The translations under genes were made by a program, and so were the position numbers. DNA of 64,000 nucleotides from Gymnothorax reevesii (lineage: Eukaryota; Chordata; Actinopteri; Anguilliformes; Muraenidae). Shown here in pieces: positions 12,701-24,200 of this stretch (position 1 is the stretch's first letter; every line of letters starts with the position of its first letter). The stretch spans positions 5,139,501 to 5,203,500 of the forward strand of contig CM056574.1 in assembly GCA_029721435.1 (NCBI GenBank). The letters run 5' to 3'. A model generated the notes under the pieces. The model was given only the letters and a program-made list of their open reading frames with translations, was not told the DNA's origin and did no database searches.

Positions 12701-15700
12701 TCGCTGGGCCCAAGTCAAATGGCCAATATACAGAATGTGTCGGGAAACACGTCACTCACCCCACTTGTACTATTATGTTCGCCGTACTCATGTGGAATGG
12801 TACAAAGATTCTGTCAGAGAACGACTTTTAAAATGACTGTTGAATATTTGGCGCATAATTATACTAAAAATACCGTTTATGGACTCAGTTTGATGCACTG
12901 GGAACCCAAGGCTCTAGCTCAGGCAAGCTTTATGTGATTAAGGTGGCTTAGCACTCGTTGGAAACATCAGAACGCATAGAATCAAATGGATATGGACAAG
13001 GTCTCATTGACAGCATCACAAGCCGATCACAGGGAGGAAAATACATTGCAAGCAAGCTGAATGCTGAGATCTTTGAAGCAATGCCCTAGGCGGAAAAAAA
13101 AATGCTTGGAGACTGGAAGATCTAGTTTCGTTATAACACGGACACATTGGGCTAACAATAGCAAGCACAGATTACCCTCAAACAATTTTTAATTTCAAAA
13201 TATCAAAGGTAAGAACATTTTTTTGCTCATATCTGCAGACTGTAAAGTGTATGTCTGCTGTTCTTTGAATGTGGTGTTGGTTTAAAATGACAAGGCTTAT
13301 ATTGTTGGATTCTGTGGACTTTATATTTGAGGTATCGTTTGTATGCATAGCACAAATTCAGTGGAAATGCTAGTGATCAGCGCTGATATGATTTTATCCT
13401 TTGTTTGGCTCCGTGCTTATTTACTTACTTGGTGCTTGAATTGTGTTCGGTTGAGGTAAAAATGGTCAACGTGAGCTTTTTGCCGGTTTATCCACTTTTT
13501 GCGTAAAGTATATAAACCGCCTGAGATGTTGTGATTAGGAAACATGCTGTATTTATCATGCGTAACAACTGCCCCTGGTACCGAGGGGGTTCCGGTTTTA
13601 GGGGTCCAAGAGCTCCCAAAAATGAAAATTCTGCCATTATCTACTCACCCTCATGCCAGTTAAAATGAGGATGGAGTTTCTTAATCTGTGAAACACTGTG
13701 GGAGTATTCCAGTATTCCATAGCGTCCTTCTGCAAAACAAAGAAAGTCTTTTGAGACGCGTTCATTCGACATTAGAGTACAGAAAATAGCCTAAAATGCT
13801 CATGGGATTTGTCCGTACAGCCCCTGCAGCATCATCCAAGTGTCCTGAAGCCAAACAATTGTGCTGTGGTCATAAAAGACCCACAATGCACCATTATTTT
13901 GCACAAATCTTCACATCTGCCGCTGGTTTCAAATATATTGATGTGTGAAACATACCTCACACTTATTCACGCTCTGCTTCTGAGAATACAACCACTTCTT
14001 TATTTACACTGCTACAGACTGACTTCAGTCCCTCACAACGCTCATACAAATATCTTTCATACTCGGAATTCATTTGGTTTAATTTTGTTGTTTGGTCCTC
14101 AGTCCTGCACACAATACTTACACTATGATCTAACAAAGGCCTGCCTTTTTTTTTTGGCAATAAAATCTGTCAGTAACATCAATAATTTTTTTTTTTACGG
14201 AGGTGGCAGTACTTGTCATTTGATGGAAATTGACTTTGTCGATTTGAATTTGATTGTAAATTGAATCTGCCGCGGCATCTTGCGAAAGCTCTTATATTAC
14301 ATATACGCCAACTCTACCGCTTTTGGGGCTTTTTTTTCAGAATGAAACGCCCCGAAAGCAGTAGTCTACCGCTAATAGTGGTGGAGTAGGCATGTATGAT
14401 TTTATGACAGTGCGCTTTCAACATAATGTCCAGAACTCAAAGTAAAATGTTATACAGTAATGTTCTGAAGCTCACATTATTATTGTCTCTGTCTCGGGCA
14501 GGAGCGAGTGAAGACGGCGTACGACGCAAAGTGTGCCCAAAACGAGGAGATGTCGCAAAACCACTGCGCCGCTCTGCTCTTCCAACTGGAAACTGAGATG
14601 GACCCGGATGAGTCCTACATGAAGTCTGGCGGACACAAGCGCTTTAAGGATGACCTGATTAAATTAGTTGAATTCTACCGAAGAACCCTGAACAAAGGAG
14701 TGAAGGTAACCCTCTCCCAGACAACCTGTCGGCTTTTTACTGTGTTCCAGCGCCACAGATTCAGGTTCTTTTTCTTTTCGCTTTTGCTGCTCAGAGATGT
14801 AAATCACATAATTCTGAATTAGCAGCTGTGCACATGTTTTGGCCCAGTAGTGCATCCTTCTTTGATTCGCTCCCTAGGCTTGGTTTGGCTCACTCCAATG
14901 CCGGAAAAACCAGTCCTTCAGAATGATTTGTAGCATGCAAGTTTGTGTCATATGTATGTATTAGCATGCAGTAGCAGTTTGAAAATGTGTCTGGTGACGT
15001 GGGCATGCAGGGCCACGAATATTGTCATATTTAATGCTCCTATTATCATTTTGCAGGCAGAAAAAGCCCTCAATGACTACCTACTGCAGAAAAGCCAACA
15101 GGAGACAATGATTCTGACGGCCGACAGAAATTTGTCTGAGCAGCAGAGGCGCCTTGAGGGTGAGCAGGGACTGTGATGCAGGATTTTAGGTTGTGCGAGT
15201 TCTTGCTAACTGTAAGAAAACTGACGCACATACTCTGACTCTGTTAAAATTTCATGACATTTAGTTGGCTTATGTTTTCCCCTAAACGATGCACCTGAAG
15301 TGCATACTGAAGATGATCGAAACTTCAATATTTTCAATTTCAATTGTTTTGTATAGCGCTTTTCACAGATAAACTGTCACAAAGACGCTTTACAGTCAGA
15401 GATGAGTTACTGAAAGGGCAGTGCCCAGCCTATTCCCCACTACAGCAAATGAGGCAAAAAACTCCCAGTAGGGAGAAAAATCCTCAAACAGTGGTGAGAA
15501 AAAACTCCCCAGTGGAAATAAATCTCAGGAGGAGCCCGGCTATAGTGGGGAAGCCCATCCTCCGCGGGCTAGCTAATTAATAACAAGATAATGACAATAC
15601 AGTTCCCTTAAAGTCCATCTAAACAGTGGCATCAGTTGCTCGAGGAAGTGGCGTGCCGAGGATGGTGCAGAACTAGATCAGGACCGCATCAGGACAGCAG

Positions 15701-18173
15701 CAGCCAGAGCTCATGGTGAGGGATATGGTAAAATTCATATGGAATATCGGTTAACCCTTAGTCATGACCACCAAAATGTAGAATAGAAAAATGAGTCAAC
15801 TGCATCTAATGGATTGCAGTTAGCATCTTGACTGTCAGTCGCCTGCTGGTTAATAAGTATCCACAGAACCCCAAAACTAATCACTCCCAAAATTGGTCGG
15901 CATTGTGACCTTAACCCACACAAAGCCCATGTTGAATATGACATGAATCGGTTGAATTTGAATTAATTTTTGGCATGGATAATATTCTCTAGAAAACTCT
16001 ACAGACACTTCTGCAGCGGACGCGGCGTGACGATCGCTCATCCAGTGTCCTCAACTCATTATCCGGAGATAGAATAAGAATATGAATAGAATATAATAAG
16101 CAATATGTATCATATTCAATTGAAGCACCTATTACTAAAACCCCATAAGTCACACTTGACTTGACTTGTGGGGTTTTAGTAATCAGTGCTTCAATTGTAG
16201 GCTAAAATGTTTGTTCATTTCAGCGTTGCTGTTACGTCCCCAGTTAAGTTCAGGGAATGAGAGGAGTGAAGTTGACCCAGGGAAAGGAATACAGACAATG
16301 GAAAAACATGCAAACAGGGGACATTTATTTCCATAAAGCAAGAATTTGACAGGCCAAAAAATTTAACCTCTGAGCGCTGAATAAATTTTCAAGGAATTAA
16401 CCACTTGTTTCCAGTATATTTACGTTACCGCCACTTACTCCTGCCCGATCTCTTATCAGTTGTCTTATCGAACTTGCACGGAAACGTGTGAACTCGTATT
16501 CCTGCCGACCGGCTCGAGTCCCGGAGCTGCGTCTCATCACGCTGCTCTTTTTGCATCTAAACATGCAGAACTGTTATCATGATGGTTTTTGCTTTGCATC
16601 TATGGGCTTTAATTTCTTGGCGCAGCGCAGGTGGTGTAGCGTGGCTCAGCCCACACAGTGGTAATTTTGTGCGGCGCAACACTGTGCGCAGCCACTTTGG
16701 CAATTTGGTAGACCAACATGCGCCAAGATGGGTGTGGCGGCGTGGTAGGGGGAGGTGTCACATTCATCAAGATGTAGCGACAATTTCATAGCAAAAGTCT
16801 CAGCCGAAACTGCGCAAAAGCTCTCCAGCTCCAACTTGGTTTACTTTCTGTGCAGTGGTAATTTGGCTGACCGGTGCACACGTCACCGAAACCTCACAGG
16901 CAGGTTTCCAGAATGTCAGGCACATTTCTATGCAATACAGAATTACTGCAACCACTGTTTAATGTAACTGTCTGAATCAGCACATAAATTATAGTATCTC
17001 TATCGATTGTCCTGATGTCCGATCAAAGGCGGTTGGCACGCGTGATGGAAACTCGTCCTGACAGCCCTCAGGTATGCTATAGGCTTACACAGCTGTCAAG
17101 TGCACCCCTTGTCGGATTCGTTCTGGTTGCAGTGGGGCTACGCAATCGGGCAAATGTTGACTCAAGTTGCTGTTTTCTTATATAACGTTTGTCAGCATAA
17201 TTAATTATTGTACGTAATAAATTCACATGTATTTATTGGCAATTTTTTTTATTTCATTCGTTCAAAAACAATGTATTGTTGACTCCCTCTTTATAATCAC
17301 ACAATATTATGAAATGGCCTCACATCTTCACTGCTGTGAAAAAAGCGGCAGCCGCGGTTATAGGGGGGTTTAGGATTCCGCGGCTGCTTACGCATCATCA
17401 GCCCCTGGAAATCTGTTTGCATGACCATATATTCAGCCACTGTGAGCTTGAAGCTCCCGGACCAGAACATCAGTTTCCTCCTGGCTGAAGTTTGGCCGTC
17501 TGGTGTTGCTGCCGTGTCCTGACTCATCCATGTCGAACGGTATTTGCACTGCGCCTCGCCCACAGCGCTTTTAAAGGTGAGGAGAGGAGCTCATTTGATT
17601 AGTGAAGATTCAACTCGGCTGTGTTAAACCCACTCACACCTTCTCTCCTCCCTCTTTGCTCCTTGCACCGGCAGGAGGGACGGAGGCGGGACAGAGGAGT
17701 AATTGCGCCAGGCTGCGGCAGCCACAAAATTGGAAAATATGTCTGGACACACCCCGTTGGCGCGGTGCACCCCCCATTCGCCGCGCCTGTGCCACGCCTG
17801 CGCCTGGTCTACAAATTTCGAGCCCTAAGAGTCATTCCATGACAATGGTTCAAATTGGACTTCGAAATTTTCAAACTTTCTACCAAAATGTATTATATGC
17901 ATGTATATCCCACAGCATTAAGGACATTTTCAACCATCAGAAAAACATATTTTCTAATCTCAGGCATTAGCTCTCTATTATTATAAGTCATTATTTCAAG
18001 ATGTGGGCACTGTTATTCTTCAACCCCGTTATGTACACTATGGAAGCTGATTGAATATGATCATAAAATGTATTTCAACCAGGAGAGACTCAAGTGAAAT
18101 CCAGAAAATATTTATTATCCTTTGAGCATAAAGGGGTAACATGCTTATAATCAAATCGATTATCAAATCGTGT

Positions 18174-18205
<32 letters not shown>

Positions 18206-21200
18206 TCAGGCATAAGAGCCAACCCTCTTCTGGTCAAATATACTTTTATACTGCAGGTATCTCTGCCTTCTTTCAGGATCAGCTTTAGGCGCCCGATACG
18301 TCCTCTGCCTTTCTGCTGCTGTTGTTTGTTCTTACTCACAGCTTAAACATGGAACACTGAACAAAAATATAAACGTACAAAGTAGTTTTTTTCAAATTAT
18401 TTTTTATCAATCAGGGAATATTTCAACAAAAATATTATCATTTTATTCTTGGCTTAATTTTCAAGCAACAGAAACCTGACTAACAATTTACTGTACACAA
18501 TTCATGAGTCATCACAGCCTGATAACTCATGCGGTCAGGGGTCAGAGTTCACAGCTCTCAGTAACGAGTGTATCCTTCATCGGCATCATGTAAACTGGGA
18601 CACCTCTGGCGCATGGAGGTCTCGAGGTTGTCAGTAGTGGCCTGTGGACTGTTGTCCCATTCCACCTGCAGCCCGACTCGGAGCTGGCGCACGTTTTCTT
18701 GAACCCGAACACGTTGTCTGACCCGCCGATCCAGAACATCCCAAAGGTGCTCAATTAGCGACATATCGGGTGAATATGCTGTCCAGTTGAGAACAGGGAC
18801 ACCCTCCTCATCAAGTGTGTGGACGGACATTATCGTGCTGGAATGTCACGCGACGGAGTCGCACGAACGCTATGACTATGAGCCTCAGGATCTCGTTGCG
18901 GTACCGCTGCCTGTACAAGTTACCCTCAATGGAATGCAGACGGGTAGGCTGTCCATAGCGTATACCTGTCTATACCATTACTCTTGCACCACCATTTGCC
19001 ACCAGACGCAAGACATTGGTGTCAGCATAACGTTCACCCACACGTCGCCATACGCGTTGTCTGCCATCGGCACGGTGCAGTTGGAATCACGATTCATCGC
19101 TGAATAACACCGTCCTCCACTGTGCAAGTGTCCAGCGAAGGTGACTGTTGGCCCAGTCAAGTCTGTACCAGTGAAGGACGGCGATGAGGTCGAGACCTCG
19201 GTGTGGTCGGTGGGCTCGGTGGTCTGCCTCCCTCAGACAGTTTCGGACAGTTTGAGCTGATATCCGCCGGTTGTGCAGTCCGACGGTCTCATCAGCTGTC
19301 CTGGTGGCAGGTCGGAGCCGATCACGGAGGTAATGGAGCCGCATGTGCCGAACCTGTGTGGGCGTGATCACGCGTGTTCATGGGTCATGGGAACGATTCA
19401 CAGTGCTGCCAGTCTCTCTGAATCGACCTCTCAACCAGCTGATGCAAATTCAAGTGTGTTGACACCGCTGTCGCAGATATCCCAGCAGTCAGCATGCCAG
19501 TGGCACGCTCCCTCATGACTTGTGACAGCTGTGGCATTGTGACTTGTGACAAAAGTGCACATTTTGCAGTGGCTTTTTATTAACCCTGCTGGCAGTGCCT
19601 GTGTATTCGTCAAGCTAACTGACCAACTCAATGTTATGTCTATGCAGCTCAGGGGCGGAATTACTCAATGAGTGAGTCATCTCACAGGAAGTGGTCAGTG
19701 AGAAGTGCGTCACCAGAATTGATCAAAACAAATCATTCAGTACACCAGTAGACATTATTTATGGGTATATTTCATTATAGGCCAATTTAACTCTGCATTT
19801 TTGGTTTGCGCGTTTATATTTTTGTTCAGTGTAGTCGATCACATTCAGCATACATGTGGTATAAGAATGTTGATTGAATATGATAACAACCAAAGTATTA
19901 AAATCACAAACCCGTCATAATCTTACAACCCTGTTACAATCAAACACGTAGCGGGGTTGAGTGTGATGGGGTTGTGATTTTTTCACGAAATGGCCACTGT
20001 TCTATGCAGTCAATACCAGAAAGAGAGCATGCATGAGATTCAGAATTAGCATATATTCTTGAAGTAACAAAAACCTTTTTCACAAGTAATAGTTTTCTAT
20101 CTTTTTTTCATGTTACGGTGTTGAGTCATTGAGTTTGACGACCACAACGTCACAAGATAAACGAGCAAAATAAAGGAGAAGAGGGAGCAACTCGCCCGTT
20201 TCTCTTGTCCTGTCGTCCAAACGACTCCGGTGATGTCACTTCCTGATGCACATGCTATTATGGGAGAATCATTAGCGTAACGGGGTTGAGGGGTTACTCA
20301 GGTACAGAACTGAATAATGTGATTTTAATTAATAATTATCAATTAATTTTGAAAAAAGAAAACATCACCAGCAAAAGAGTATAAATAGATGTTTAGGTTG
20401 ACATCAAAATTTATTTCCAAAGTACACTTTCATCGTGGCCACGAGGGACGTGACAAAATAGATGGTACCAACTGAAAAAACTATATTAATTCTCATAAAA
20501 AGATGAAATTTAACTCATGTGAAATTTACACTGTATTAAAGGAGACATTGTATATGTAAAGCTGTTTAAATAGAAATTTTGGTGACCCAATAGATAAAAT
20601 ACACCTAAAGAGGCGAGAGGGACTCAAACTGCCATTTTCATGGAATGACTCCTAAACAGAGACAATGGTTTGAGTTCATGTGACGTTATGATTGGTCTCG
20701 TGTGATATAAGAAGTAACATGAATACATTCCATTACTTTCAGTTTGTAAAATTTGTTTCGTTCATTTTCACCGTGACCACATGGTGACAGCCAAATGAAC
20801 TGATGCTGGTCCTGCTGTGGCAGGAGAAAAGGCTTGTGAAGATGCAGTCAGCCCGCGGGCCACATGTGCGACACAGTGAAGAGGAATCGTCAGGGTGAGC
20901 GAATGGTGAAACCACGTTGTATTGTTGATAACTACGGTATGAGGGATGTTGATTGCAGTGATCAACTCGCTAGTTCACACCCGCCGACTGCGAAAAAGTT
21001 GAGATGTGCGAATTTTGTGCAGTTTGCGCCCAGAACCGTTTAGGGTCACGCTACATGTTCTTGAGTTATGAGATTCCATTTTGCGAACCGTGCTTCCAAA
21101 CTTACCATACTGTCAAGAATGTTTTATGTAAGTTTTTTTTTTTTTTCATGTCGCCGTCATTCTGCCACCTCGCAATCTGTTTCTTTGTAAGTAAAAGATG

Positions 21201-24200
21201 TATATAGCGTCATTGGTTGTATCCTTATCATATATCGCATGAACTCAAGTCAGTGTTTGGATGGTTTAGATGCTAAACAGCACAGTTCTTATCACCCATT
21301 ACGCCAACGACCATCAGTGAAATGAATTCGGGCCGGCGCGCACGGCAGCACTCACTGCTGCCCTGTTAAACACGACTCACATGAGCTATCGTTCATAGAC
21401 TGATCCGGGACTCAAGCCCGGTGATTGTTTGCATGTAAACACAGCTTTGAGCGCTAAGTGGTTAAAATTGCAATTATCCTGAGCTGTTGAAAACCTTTCA
21501 TGTGTCACATGATAGGTTTTCAATAGCATCTGGTTTTGATATCTTACAACATTGGGTGACTATAGTTGCCCATGGCAGTCAAAGGGTTAAACCTAAAGAG
21601 TCTAAGCAACACAAACTGAGTCAAGCACAATCTAAAATTATTCAAAAGGAAAAACACTTGGCTACACCTAAGAATAAAAACGCGCTCACGCAGCCCGTCT
21701 TTATTATGGCCCCCTGGCCCTGCACAGTGGTTTCACCAGGAATTTTAACATATAAAACCTATATATCTATATATATATATACATACATATATATATATAT
21801 ATAAAGAGCAAACGTAAGACTGGCAGGTTGCTGCGCTTGCATGCAGGAGAACAGCAGCCGAGTGTGTAGAGAGAGACCATTGAACACATGTAACCCTTTC
21901 AGCGCCGTGAGAAACTCTAGTTGCCCAATGATGTAAGACATCAAAACCAGATTCTGTTGAAAACCTATCACGTGGCAACTTGTTTAAAAGAGCTCCCGCA
22001 GGGGAGGGTTATGGTTCCGGGAGCTGCTCCCACAGGTGAGCTCTTTTAAACAAGTTGCCACGTGATAGGTTGTCAACAGCTCAGGATAACTACATTTTTA
22101 ATTCTTTGAAAATGTATTCAGCGCTCAAAAGGGTTAACACCGTTATGGTAGGGGAGAGTGGGTGTTAAAATATCTCTCAGCTTAACACTCTGCTGATGCG
22201 GCCAGAGGGCTTAACTCTCGTGTCCCGCAAGAACAACGTGAGGCTCTGTGACTGAAGAGTGATAAGACATCATTAAAAGTGACTGATAGTTCCGGGTGGT
22301 TTCTGAGAAAAGCAGTTTAAGAGCGAGGCCAGATTAGTAATGTGTGAATCATAGCTCTTGTGTTGGCAGTGAACATATTAAGAGCCAGGCCAGATTAGTA
22401 ATGTGTGAATCATAGCTCTTGTGTTGGCAGTGAACATAAAACTGATTCAGGGTAATGAAGTGCGGGATGGACATGAATGTGTTGCATTTAGGGTGCAGAT
22501 TTTGTGTATTTTCCGTTACCAATAGTTGAACATGTTATTAATCAATAATTGATTGATCATTAATTTTTAATGAGATACAAAACACTCGTCTTTTTCTCAG
22601 TTTAGGTTTTTGTCCGATTTAACTGAACAAACCTAGCAGCACATTAGTTTCGTAAAACGTTAATTCATGAAGCACAAACAATTGAAACATACAGAGAGGT
22701 AAAACAATGAGGCACTCACAGCTGCTCCCGTCCGCCTGTCTTCATTTAACAGACGGTGCCGCCAAAGAAAACTGCGTCACATGGGGCGCAATTACTGCCA
22801 TTTCTAAAGTGAGGATGCGGTTACTATGCACACAGTGGGAGCGTAAAAAAATCGTACTTCATAAGTTATGCTGAACTCTGACATGGAATTGAGTGTTGAA
22901 GTGATGACCCCTTGTTCCCATAGTAGCGATTTTCCTGGATCTAAACAATCATCATTTTAGCTATTGACCTACTGGAGGCCAACGCAATACCACTTCAAAC
23001 AAACGTCAGCTAGCAAACCGACCTTTTATATGCCGTGTTCAATGCTCAATCAACGTTTAAGGGGTTTTCCACTTTAAACACATACTTTGTACTATCTACC
23101 GCCATTTTAAAATTATGTGGCGTTTACATGAACAAAAGGCTACCACGAAACACAGAATTACCAAAACAGATGAGATTTTTTTTTTCAAATGAATTATATT
23201 CTCATCCTTGCAATCTAACATTGAAGCATAATGTTTGACCATCATCAGCATGTCTTGTAGCGTTTCACGCAAAATGAATGGCAAGGTACCCTGTCAGGGA
23301 TGTCCAAATCTTCTCTGTTGAACTGGATCTTAAGGAAGGCAATAAAAAGTGCAAGTTTGATTTTCCGATTGATCGCTACACTCTGCAAAACACTGATCCA
23401 TTTATAAGTTAAACAGAGAAACTGCAGACACGCTACCCTGCCACCAGCTTTTGAAATGTTTGTTTAGATCCAGAGAAACTGCTACCATAGAAATGTTACA
23501 TTACACTTTGGCTTTCTATATGCGTGACCATAGACTGTATAAACACATGGAAGCAACCATGACGTCACCCATTGGTTTCAGCCATATATATATCCATATA
23601 GACTATATATATATCTATGGTTTCAGCATACACTTAAGGAAGCCTCGATTTTGGCAGTTTGAACCGTTAACATGTGAGCTCTGGAGAAATGGTAGACTAC
23701 ACAAAACATACATTAGGGGTTAACACATTTTTAATCGGTTAAATTCTTAACGGCAATTATCGATTAATTATTACCAGTGGTGGAAAGTAACGAAGTACAA
23801 TTAGGGGAGACTGGGGTTACTTCGTTCACGGGGTTAGGTTTGTCACCCCAGTATTTTTCATTGCAAACGCACTGACGGGAAAACGAAAATATACAAATTA
23901 TGTGACATCCCAGCGACTTCATCTCTTGGAAAGACGGAGGACTTGTAGTGGCATGTAAGTGTTTCGCCTAAATAACAGAATTTTGGCTCAAATTCCAAAC
24001 TTTAAGTTTCTGAAACAAATGTGTCTAGCTTCTTTGAAGACAAAGATTTCCACAGTGCTTTTACTGTTTCATAAACGTATGTAACTAGTGTTATTAGCAA
24101 CACATAAGATTAAGTCCTGCTGCGATCATGATATGAGATATGCTGCCTGATGTCCAAAATGGCAGCACAGGGCTACACTGGCCAAGCAGCATGGGGTTAG

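Larger units (their letters stand above)
17828..20652. mobile_element. TIR transposon remnant carrying a nested Tc1
   Basis: Left end AGAGTCATTCCATGACAATG after TA (17826-17827). Right end, inverted, CATTTTCATGGAATGACTCC before TA (20653-20654). The termini agree over about 20 bp and TA duplications suggest the Tc1/mariner superfamily. Its own coding content is not recognisable. A separate Tc1 sits inside at 18355-19831. Confidence 0.65.

Noticed and set aside
13809..14264. 151-codon frame in a gene A intron
   Set aside because: No similarity, and part lies in or near a dispersed fish repeat; composition is intron-like.
21004..21207. Cys-containing frame (CEFCAVC...CEPCF) as a zinc-finger exon
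   Set aside because: No splice context or recognised domain spacing, and it ends in a T-run translated as Phe.
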